This document shows, in pieces, positions 37,648 to 46,831 of a stretch of DNA of 64,000 bases. Positions within the stretch are counted from its first letter, which is position 1. Every line of letters starts with the position of its first letter. The notes beneath the pieces are model-generated. The model had not been told where the DNA came from, ran no database searches, and worked only from the letters and a program-made list of their open reading frames with translations. The DNA is from Gymnopus androsaceus JB14 (taxonomy: Eukaryota; Basidiomycota; Agaricomycetes; Agaricales; Omphalotaceae). A program made the translations under genes and the position numbers. The stretch lies in assembly GCA_009733575.1 (NCBI GenBank), contig ML769566.1, positions 1 to 64,000 of the forward strand. The letters are read 5' to 3'.

Positions 37648-38767
37648 ATGTCCAATAATTGGAGAACAGAAATCGTCTCACTTTATTTAAATTATAATTC
37701 TCTTTCTTCTAATACCACGACCAGCCTGATGAGGCGTCACATTCTTCCACCCCACTACGGAACAGCAGATGAAGTCAGCACCCTTGTAAAGGAAAAGAAT
37801 GCTGACTGGGAAGTCGTAGCTAAATTTTTTGAAACTACTGAGCATGTTCTTCTCCGTGTATGTCGAGTAATTTTTTGGGAAACTTTGAAACTGATTTTTC
37901 TGAAGGCAGAGAACAAGGTTTATTGAGTGAATCTGGGGCGGTTTATGAAATTAGCAGAGGGTATTCAAGAACTCTTACACCTTCCAAATATCGAGACTTT
38001 GGGTACAGAAGTCGAGCCAATCTATATCTCTGTTCCAGCCAAGGACTTGGAAGTATTTGTCGAGTGGATGAATCTCGAGTAAGTAAATAGTTGCGTCCTC
38101 GTAGGGCTTTCGCTGAAACTTCTTTGTTAGCAATTGGATTCCCCACTCTTTTACGCAGGAACAGTTACTCGACCTGTTCCAGGTTGGATTGTTATTTATA
38201 TCGCTGCCGGCTACTAATTGGGTGCTCGAGGAGCTGGAGAAGCTTCAGCTGGCTCCTGCACGAATGCTAGGCATTGCATTGAAGTTTGGTATACGTCGTT
38301 GGCTTGAACCTGCAGTAAACGAGCTTTTCAAGCGGCATGCATACTTATATACCATCGAAGAACGGGAGGATATGGGATACAAGGCTGTTATCATTCTATC
38401 CAATGCCCAATTGCGTCTGCTCCAAGAACGAGTTAATCGTTCACATGTTCCACCACCAATCAGCTATGGTGCTCCTGAATGTCCGTATTTCGGGCCCCAC
38501 CATGATGAGTCACGATGTGCTCAGGTTTGGATTGCTATGTGGCTACTCGAGGTTGGTAGCAAGCTTAGCCATCCGCTACATCCTATGCCATTTGGGGAAG
38601 CAGTTGGATACATCCAAGGGATTCCGTTTGAGGGTGTTACGCCTCAGTGTCGAGACATGGGCCTCGACAGGTTGGATGACTCCTTTGGTGACATCGACAG
38701 TACCATTCGCAGTAGTGTCGTCACGAAGTTGACCGCTCTCCTCCCAATGTCAGCTTATTCAGCTTGA
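37648..38767 (+). CDS. BTB-like protein, element cargo
   Basis: Three exons (37648-37855, 37928-38078, 38131-38767), phases 1 and 2, giving about 331 residues. The N-terminal half resembles a BTB core: FFETTEHVLL, GRFMKLAEGIQEL, VEPIYISVPAKDLEVFVEWM. The C-terminal half matches the helical extension seen in many Agaricomycete BTB proteins (LAPARMLGIALKFGIRRWLE, then a Cys/Trp-containing tail with CAQVWIAMWLLEVG). The start may be 37648 or the downstream ATG at 37729. It is divergent from the integrase gene, with only 65 bp between the putative start codons if 37648 is used. The frame is intact, suggesting a maintained cargo gene. No role in transposition is known to me. Confidence 0.65.
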
Positions 38768-39054
38768 AAACACGCTCCTTCCCCATCTGATCAATGCTTC
38801 TTCACTTCGACATTGCTGCTTTGACCTTCTTTTATATACAATGCTTATTATTTTCTACTCTATGAGATTTACTGATGCATTAATGGTTTCTCCAACTCAT
38901 GCAGCCTTGACCTCTGGCTCGCAGATACATTCTTCTAATCATCCCGTTCTTTGCTCTATGTTTCGTTATACGTACTCTGAACATACAGATCCTTGCACGC
39001 ACACTGAATATAACAAATTTAGTGATGGTACCAAGTTACTCATATTGCACATGC

Positions 39055-39311
39055 AAGTTCTGCATGGGCGCAGACTTGAAATAATTAGTGAGTGAGCGCG
39101 CATGATAATTAGTGAGTGAGCGCGCGATGATTACCGAGTGAGAGCGCATGATAATTAGTGAGTGAGCGCGTATGATAATTAGTGAGTGAGCGCGCCATGA
39201 TTACCGAGTGAGAGCGCGATAAATACTGAGTGAGAGCGCGATAATTAGCAAGTGAGCGTGCTATAATTAGTGAGCGCGTACCATTTTATTTTTTCACCCT
39301 TTTGACCACCA
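39055..39311 (-). repeat. Right TIR and subterminal array of the 9-kb element
   Basis: Mirror image of the left end: about ten words of the type AATTAGTGAGTGAGCGCG and GATTACCGAGTGAGAGCGC, ending in the inverted 49-bp terminal repeat and TA. Confidence 0.85.
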
Positions 39312-39329
39312 TAGAGTAGTAGCTTGAAG

Positions 39330-39726
39330 TTGTGCGCTGCAAGTACTCACGTTCCGTAAAAAAATACCATCTTCCTCGATTAACGGTCCACAGCACATCC
39401 CTACCATTCAGAGTGATAAGAAACCTTGAGACAATGCACTGGGAAGTTAGTTGAACAGCGTACAAAAAGGTTCCTGCCAGTAGTATTATACAATGATTAG
39501 CTTTCGGTGTGCACTTGGACGGAAAAAGGAAGACTAACAGCACCCTCAAAAGCACCTGGAGTTATTGATGGAGAGTGAGTTATAATGACATTCGGAGCCG
39601 CAGTTGAATGCACTTACAAAAGTCAATTGTACTAGTTCGAGGGCCCGGGATACCCTGTAAAGTCATAACTTGTAAAAAGAGAACGATGGAAAAGAGGGCG
39701 CCAAACTTGTTAGCGAAATGAAACAC
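39330..39726 (-). pseudogene. Secreted Cys-rich protein pseudogene
   Basis: A minus-strand relative of secreted protein 1: FGALFSIVLFLQVMTLQG aligns with its signal peptide, GPRTSTID follows, and a GT donor at the same phase-1 position precedes CAFEGA. The 13-nt third exon is recognisable (CAGGAACCTTTTT then GTACG). The start codon position is GTG instead of ATG, the acceptor before the small exon has lost its AG, and the fourth exon is scrambled after CTGTGGACC. The gene is dead and lies immediately beside the right end of the 9-kb element. Confidence 0.7.
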
Positions 39727-40022
39727 AGTGCCAAGAATTGGAAAGGACTCGTCTCGTTGATCTTAAGTAGCTCTCTGTGTTCTGTTACCCTGATATTCTT
39801 TATTCTCATATACTTATCACAATCACGAATCGATTTTGGTCTGTCAACAACTGTTTGAAGTTGATACATATAACATATCCCTGGCGAAACCAGAAATTTC
39901 ATTGAGCGGCAAGTACAAACCACTCAAATGTATCTCTTCAAATGAAGAGTTACCAGTTGAGCGTACGAACCCGTAAGTGCTTGTACGGCCCAGACTGGAA
40001 AGCCCGTGATGAAACGCGAATA

Positions 40023-41526
40023 TATGGTGGTCAAAAGGGTGAAAAAATAAAATAGCACGCGCTCACTGATTATTGCACGCTCACTCACTAAGTATTGCCA
40101 TGCACGCTCACTCACTCACTAATTATTGCGCGCTCACTCGCCAAATTACGCGCTCACTCACTAATTATTGCGCGCTCACTCGCTAAATTATTGCGCGCTC
40201 ACTCACTAAATTATTGTACACTCACTAATTATTGCACGCTCACTCGCTCACTTATTATTGCATGCTAAAGATGTCAGTGGATCTTTCAAGTGCAAGATAA
40301 CAAGGGCTGTATTGTTCAAGATAAGCATTGGATTTCAAGGAAACCAAACTAGTACCAGTAAGGACTATGGAACTAAGGAAGATATGGAACTACAGGGAAG
40401 GCAAACAACAGGGACCATCTCAGTAGGCGCCATCATACTTCTCTTTCTGCTTATGGAAAATGATCGCCGGCCGAATTGCTTCCTTCATTGGTAGAACAAA
40501 GGTACTCAGTGGAGAAGAAAACTTTAGCATCGAAGTTGGGCCCATAACCATTGCAGTGTCTGCCGGGAAAATGATTCTGTATTGAAGGTACAATTGGAAC
40601 TACACTGAAGAAAAGAAGTGATGAGAAAGGTTTTCTGACGAAAGAATTGGTAACGCACCTTTGAAGAGCCCCCAATGCAATTAGTGATATCCGAATACAA
40701 TGTCCAGCCGGGCAGAGAACGTTGAATTTGGCAAGACGAATGGGGAATATGAGGAGGAGCCTGAGGAAAGCAGCGACGAAAGAAAGAACGACAGGATGGG
40801 AAAACTTTGACATGGCAACGTGGCACGCCAATGCCCGGCCGCATGATGCCGTTTGCCAGCATGGCAGTCAGCTGACTCGGACGTCCACTTTCACCATAAC
40901 TCCCGAGTCCCGAGTCCCCAGACCATGTTCTCCCTAGACCATTCGCTTGCCAAGCCCATCAGGTCCAAACATGGTATAGACCTGCCTAATACAAGGAACA
41001 TTGACCTTCCCGACACTCATCTCACGATTCAACCTCTTGTATCTGGTTCTCGACTGGGTGGACAAAGGTAACAGGTATGGCTTCCTTTTAAACATACAAT
41101 TTAAACTCTTTGCCTACATTGAGTATTCCAAGAATAACTGCAGAGGAATTCAAGGGAATTCACCTTCGATTTCACCCCCACTCCGATCCCGTTCCGTATA
41201 GTCATCACATGACTATTTGGACCTTTCGGAACGGCCCGGTACTAAGAAATTTAGTTACAAGCAATAAGAATTAGTGCACTCACGATAATACGTGAGTGAG
41301 CGTGCAATAATTCAGTGAGTGAGTGCGCAATATTTTGCGAGTGAGCGCAAATGCAATAATTAGTGTGTGAGCGCATAATAATTTAGTGAGTGAGCGCGCA
41401 AGATTTTGCGAGTGAGCGCGAATGCAATAACTAATGTGTGAGCGCGCATGGCAATAATCAGTGAGTGAGCGTGCAATAATTAGTGAGCGCGTGCTATTTT
41501 ATTTTTTCACCCTTTTGACCACCATA
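40023..41526. mobile_element. 1.5-kb non-autonomous TIR element
   Basis: Bounded by TA + TGGTGGTCAAAAGGGTGAA and its inverted copy, with subterminal arrays of GCGCGCTCACTCACTAATTATT words on both sides. The TIRs differ by one base over about 50 bp and differ from the 9-kb element's at AGCACG versus GGTACG. The interior has no intact gene. It shares GTCAGTGGATC words with the 9-kb element on the left and is homologous to 29503-30287 on the right. Its right end is 115 bp from the start codon of secreted protein 2. Confidence 0.85.
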
Positions 41527-41640
41527 GTTCACTGGTCTTCAAAGCGCCGAAAAATTATTTAAAGCAAAGCTTCCAAAGCTTACAAGTCAAGTCAGGACCA
41601 CTTCCAAGTTCTTCCCAAGTTTTACCGCCAACGCATCGAG

Positions 41641-42113
41641 ATGATGTACAGATTGATTTCGACTCTCTTCGTTCTTGCATTGGCCCAATCGCTCGTTATA
41701 GGAGCCCCAGGGATCAGTAGAGATACCTCAACCTGTTCGTGTTCTTACTGCTTGGCATACTATAATTCAATAGGTGTATTGACTGACTCGGACGACTTTA
41801 GGTACCTCCAATGCGGATGTAAGTACTCATTGAAGACTGTAACAACGACGACTGATCTTGAGATGGATTTGTGGTGATTTTTGTTGATTTTGCTTCCCTT
41901 AAACTGCAGTGTGAGTCCGCATCTCTTAAGTATCACGGGGATTGTTGAATGGTAACCTTTACTACTTATTTAGGTCCTTATGGCGAAATCTGTTGCAAAG
42001 ACCTTGGAGGGTAAGTACATGGCGCCCAGCAGCTTCATGCATTCGGATACTGATGATTTCTGTGTAGATGTATCACCCCAATCACCCTTGGCGTTGGCCC
42101 GGTGTGCTCCTAG
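41641..42113 (+). CDS. Small secreted Cys-rich protein 2
   Basis: Exons 41641-41734, 41802-41818, a one-base exon (T) at 41910, 41974-42010 and 42068-42113; 64 residues. The signal peptide MMYRLISTLFVLALAQSLVI is followed by a mature chain with six cysteines: C-TSNAD-C-PYGEI-CC-KDLGG-C-ITPITLGVGPV-C-S. Intron phases match secreted protein 1 at every position. Without the single T, joining 41818 to 41974 destroys the CPxGxxCC box; an alternative reading through 41735-41801 gives an odd cysteine number. A TTTAAAG-type TATA box sits at about 41558. The complete TIR element ends 115 bp upstream. Function unknown. Confidence 0.6.
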
Positions 42114-43310
42114 CTCGTTATAATTACCCCCGATAACCTAGTACGGCGAGTGGATCATCATAAGGCTGGGATTGGCATTCAGCACTGTCCCATGTTAGTC
42201 GAAGTTGAAGGCTCACGTATTACATATGTCCACCCAGGTATTGATGCATGAGGTCTCAGGAGGGAATGCTGTGAAAATAGGAGTAACCCTGTTGAGAGAG
42301 GATTTACTATTATTATGTGATCGGAAATGGATGAACCTTTGAGGACCTCAAGGGAAAATCAACAGCTGCTCCTGACAAGCTCCTGAGATCCATCTGGTCG
42401 AAGAATCAAAGCATTGAGAGAGTTATAAGAATGTTCGCCGGAGACTTGGGAGCGGTGCAATCAGGTACATACGTAAATATACCTGGAGAATCGATAGAAA
42501 TAAGTAAAAGCGCTCGGGATGATATTCTATTAGAGCAAGCCTCGGAGTTGATTCAAGTCAATTTTAGTCCCCGCCTGCCAATGTGAAGCAGCAAGCGGGA
42601 GTTTCGTGTATACTGCATCGCAACTACATCGTAGTGGATGCTTATTGTTTACAAACCATTACGGTGTTTTAAATCAACAATAATATGTACTACTACTTGG
42701 GGTAATATTTATTACTGCAGAAACCTGTTTACATCGAGAAAGGCAAAGGTTGGCTTTGGTCGTGTAAACGATGCGGTAGCTCGGAATGATCGACGTTAGT
42801 GGCTGAGGACTAACTACTACTAAAGGAGGTGACTATATGCTGCACTACGAAAATATATTAAGTCCCAGACTCAGTCTTTGGCAGTTAAGATTCAGTTTTT
42901 CTCGAACCACAAATGTCCACATATCAACCAAATCTGAGTTTTTAAATTGCAAGAAATTAAAGAAGTAATGCGGGTAACGCCACACTGAAATTCATAGAGT
43001 AAGTAGGACTGGATTTATTTAGGGAGATCCTAATCTTCCTCAAAGCTGAAGAAAGGGAGAATATGGCTTGATGACCTGACCGTCTAAGAGAATGTCATAT
43101 ATAAACTGGGACTAGGGGATACGAGGGAAAATTTTAATGAAACCCCTTTCTATAATTGCGTGACTGCCAGTATTAAACAGTCCCGGTAGCCCTATGTTCC
43201 ATTAAAATTGTTGAGAGTCGGGAGGGGATATTTTAATACGCTGTACTGTTATACGCGAGCTAAATCTAGCAAGCATCCACAAGAGGTTAGTCCACACAGG
43301 TCAAGTCGCC

Positions 43311-43318
43311 TATAAATG
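43311..43318 (+). promoter_or_regulatory. TATA box of secreted protein 3
   Basis: TATAAATG 111 bp upstream of the start codon; the paralogue has TATAAATA at 45488 in the equivalent duplicated sequence. Confidence 0.55.
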
Positions 43319-43421
43319 AAGCCCAAAACGCTCAACGGAAATGTTAAAGCTCCACTCAGCAAAAGCAACACCACTTGAGCCCCCCTAGCAATTTTATACT
43401 ATTCATATTCATCTCGCCCAA

Positions 43422-44004
43422 ATGTTGTACAAGCTCAGCACTTCCGCCGTCCTCGCTGCCCTGTTGCTGCACACCTTCACTGTAGCTATTGTTGCTGCTG
43501 AGCCTCTTCCCCAAGTCACAAGCATCCCGCCCCTTATCATTGACTGTGAGTTTCTCCGCATTCTCGAGACCATGTTCAATTGTGTTCAATTAACTTACCT
43601 TTCCGATAGGCAAAGGACCAAACGACCATCACACCGTAAGCAATCGTGAATAATTCTTTAGTCTTCGAAACTCACCTTAATTTATCATAACCTGGTCCTG
43701 GCATATAGTGTTGGTGTTTTTGTCGTAAATGATAAAATAACTGAAAACTGATCTTTCTTATTATTTAGGCCCTCCTGACCAGTTGTGCTGCCACAACAAC
43801 GGATTCTGGGCGCAAGTATAGTTTCTAAAGTACGACGAATTTTGTACTAATTTGCGTGGCTCCTGTAGATGCCAAGGTGCTGGTCTCGAGTGCTCATTGT
43901 GAGTATACTTGCAGTTGCAATATACATGTTGACCTCCGAGTCCGATTCTCGATTTTATTCGGATATCTTTCGGTTTTCACTGACAATTCAAAATCCTTAG
44001 GTAG
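43422..44004 (+). CDS. Small secreted Cys-rich protein 3, shortened
   Basis: Exons 43422-43545, 43610-43635, a one-base exon (T) at 43709, 43769-43811 and 43869-43898, then a last exon reading straight into a stop at about 44002. Signal peptide YKLSTSAVLAALLLHTFTVA; mature part IIDC-KGPNDHHT-C-PPDQL-CC-HNNGFWA-C-QGAGLE-C. The fourth intron starts with GC (GCAAGT) where its paralogue has GTAAGT, so it is a GC-AG intron if used. The terminal exon has lost the two cysteines present in secreted protein 4, although GVGP is still visible in another frame. Either a six-Cys variant or a decaying copy. Confidence 0.5.
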
Positions 44005-44748
44005 TTGAAACAGCCATATTAGGCGTCGGTCCCGCATCGTGGTCTCTTTTCGAAATTTGTTAGTTGGGTAGCTTAAACAAAAGATATTATATTGAAGTTG
44101 TTGTTGGTGTTGAAGAAGGATTAAGTAGTAGTTATTTGTCAGTACAGTATGTTTAATCGAACCCCTCATTATATTTTTTCACCCAGAAAGACAGTTCCAG
44201 TCTTGAATATTATTGACTTTTTTAGCTAAAGGAACTACTTATGTTGTGGAGATCAGTTGAAAAAGTACACCATCATACTTAGATGTAAGTATGGCGCGCA
44301 TCAAAAACCGAAAAACTACGAGAGGATGGATCGATGTTCAAGTCCAAGTCGAAGACTCAGGCCGACGTATTTCAACTGAGGATTTGAGGAATGAATGATG
44401 CTATGACTGAGAACTAGAAGGTGCTGTTTTGAGGAGGATTTTTTGACTGAACTCGGAGACTTTTTGGGTGGATGAACGGCTTGAGGGACTCGGCTGGTAG
44501 GTCCTGAATCCTGATACATTCATGTGAAGTCAGAGAAATAAAGTAAAATTGTACGAATTAAAATGTTCCCGAGACTCCGGGTCTCCTCGAGAGTGGCCCG
44601 ACCAGGTACGTGCCATTGAAAAAGTTCAGCGATCCAACCGAGACTTCCACCTTCCGGAACATAGACGGAACATCGAGATCGCGGTCTTGACCTAAACACA
44701 ACTCAGGGAAACTTTTTTATTGGAACATCCCAGAGCTACTTGAGTAAA

Positions 44749-46163
44749 GTTTTAGTCCCCGCTCGCCAAGGTAAAATTAAGAAGCGGAAAGCGGGAGTTT
44801 CGTATGTACTAGCTCGCGGGAAAAGCATGTGGGAGGGAGCAGTGCTTATTGTCTTGCATACCCGTTCGGGCGCATACATTGACTAGAGTCGGTATTTTTG
44901 AACGGCAAACCTATCCTGTCATAGAATTTACATGATACAGAAGTTCAAGGAACTACTTTGAAATGACTCGGATATGTACTACGCCGCATTCCTGTACATC
45001 AACGGAACATACGTAGTAATATCTATTATTCCAGGAACTTTACATCGAGAAAGGAGAAGGTTGGCTTTCGTTGTGCAAACGATACAGCGGCTTAGAATCA
45101 TCACTAGTGACTGACCACTGACTAGTACCACTAAAGGAGCTGATTATATGCGACACAACGGCACATAATTCGGCGTTGTCAGCAAGTCTTTAGTTGAGAT
45201 TCATTTTTTCTCGAACTAGAAATTTGCACATACTATACGGAGTATTACTTGAATAGCAATATTTCTTAGGGAATGAGTTTGCGATGAACGTCGGACTGAA
45301 ATCCGTAAGGAGCAATTAATACGACGGGATTTCTTTCATACTAATTGTGTACCACCAGCACCGAGCAGTCCCGCTCTCCAGGAACGAATGAACGGATATT
45401 TCAATGCGCCGTATTATTATCGGTGACCAAAGTCTACAATTTATTCTCACAAGGTTATGCTAGTATGTACATGCAGGCCGAGTTGCATATAAATAAAGCT
45501 CAAGAAAACGCCAGAACTCCTCCACTCAGTGAAAAGAAGTACTCTACCGACTTTCCTACCGCCCAAATGTTGTACAAGGTTACCATTCCCGCCGTCCTCG
45601 CGGCTTTGTTGTTGCAAGCATTCTCCGGGACTGGCGTTGCTGCTGAGCCTCTTCCCCAAGTCATAAGCGTCCCGCCCGCTATCATTGACTGTGAGTTTCT
45701 ACGAATACTCGAGAACAGGCTCAATTAACTCACTTCGTCGATAGGCAAAGGACCTAACGATCATCACACCGTAAGCAATCGAGAATAATCCTTTCAGTCC
45801 TCGAGACTCACAATTCATTCATAACCCGGTTTTCGCATATAGTGTGAGTGGTTTTATAATATCTCATAACTCAAAGCTGACCGTTCTTATCATCTAGGCC
45901 CTACTGGCGAGTTATGCTGCGCAAACAGCGGATTCTGGGCGTAAGTACACTGTTCATATCTGTCCAAGTACATCGAATGTTCTAATAAATTGACTTACAG
46001 ATGCCAAAGCAGTGCTCTCGAGTGCTCGGTGTAAGTGCTTGAAGTTGCCTTCAAGTCCTAAGTCCCGAGTCCCGGTTTCACTAATAATTTGAAAAATTTA
46101 TGTAGATGTCACCCAGTCAGCATCGGTGTTGGTCCTGTTTGCATCCCGGTCTCGGAAGAGTAG
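44749..46163 (+). repeat. Tandem duplication, right arm
   Basis: Right copy of the unit at 42560-44004, including promoter and gene. It retains the complete gene. Confidence 0.75.
45567..46163 (+). CDS. Small secreted Cys-rich protein 4
   Basis: Exons 45567-45690, 45745-45770, a one-base exon (T) at 45843, 45898-45940, 46001-46030 and 46106-46163; 93 residues. The signal peptide (VTIPAVLAALLLQAFSG) is followed by eight cysteines: IIDC-KGPNDHHT-C-PTGEL-CC-ANSGFWA-C-QSSALE-C-SV-C-HPVSIGVGPV-C. All introns are 54-75 nt with GT-AG ends and joining phases (1, 0, 1, 2, 2). The single T is needed to complete the TGC of the CPTGELCC box; other joins lose that frame or lower the cysteine count to seven. 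TATA box at 45488. Secreted, disulphide-rich, function unknown; the intact member of the tandem pair. Confidence 0.62.
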
Positions 46164-46831
46164 ATTTTAGCAAAGCTGTAGCCTGCGTCATTTCGCGGAA
46201 TCGAAATTTCCTAGTGGGGAGGTTAGTTTGGCGTAGGATGTTATTATCATGTTGTCGAGTTAGTATCAGAGGTTTAATCGATCTTTCAGTAAAGGTTGAG
46301 AGACAAACCAGAGAACTTAGCCTGTTATTGCATTTTGAATTTAATTATGGCACTTGAAAAACACGCATTTGGTGAACACGCAATGTTGATCCGGGCTGAC
46401 CAGGCTTGAAGGTTAGTGCAGTTTATTACTGAGTTAAGAGGACACATACACCTGGGCCTGTAGTTGAACATGTACCTGCTAAGATCTCAATGCAAATACT
46501 CATAAATGATTGAATCCATTCTTACAAAGATCATGTACAACAAACAGGAAGTAACTCGAAGATGAAGCAATAGCGAAAGTGATAAAGGTAAGTATGTAGG
46601 TAAGAGCATGAAACTAGCATGGTCGGTAAAGGGTAATGCACAGTAAGGTTTGTACGGAGAGGTTATAAACAGCGAAGATAGGTATGGGTAGTACAGTGAG
46701 AGGAGGGAGGGATGGGTTTTCCATAGCCTGAAATGGCTAGCTAACACGTACATGGGGCGGGAAGAAGGCGACACGAATGTAGGAGTGATGCGAGAGCAAA
46801 GATGGGCCAAAGCTGAACGATGAATTAAATT
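46164..46831. other. Intergenic
   Basis: Between the secreted-protein cluster and the convergent KRE6-like gene. No gene recognised. Confidence 0.5.

Larger units (their letters stand above)
30288..39313 (-). mobile_element. 9.0-kb integrase-bearing TIR element with cargo
   Basis: Flanked by TA on both sides. Its terminal inverted repeats are identical for 49 bp starting TGGTGGTCAAAAGGGTGAAA. Inside each TIR is a mirror-image array of GCGCTCACTCA/TAATTATT words. The element contains an rve/DDE integrase (35519-37582, minus), an unknown nuclear-type protein (30982-32591, minus), a BTB-like gene (37648-38767, plus) and a ubiquitin pseudogene (33600-33885). Complete genes and perfect TIRs suggest recent mobility. 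The integrase resembles the eukaryotic HIDGxHK...DxG.EN...HNxRIERLW family, but I cannot place the element in a named superfamily. A related non-autonomous copy is at 40023-41526. Confidence 0.85.
42560..44004 (+). repeat. Tandem duplication, left arm
   Basis: The flank and gene at 42560-44004 are repeated at 44749-46163, about 2.15-2.19 kb apart. Shared blocks include AGCGGGAGTTTCGT, the ACTAAAGGAG.TGA.TATATGC stretch and the whole secreted-protein gene. Confidence 0.75.

Noticed and set aside
41735..41801. Reading protein 2 straight through this stretch as coding
   Set aside because: It gives extra, odd-numbered cysteines and loses the intron position shared with protein 1; GT...AG ends and a CTGAC branch site favour an intron.
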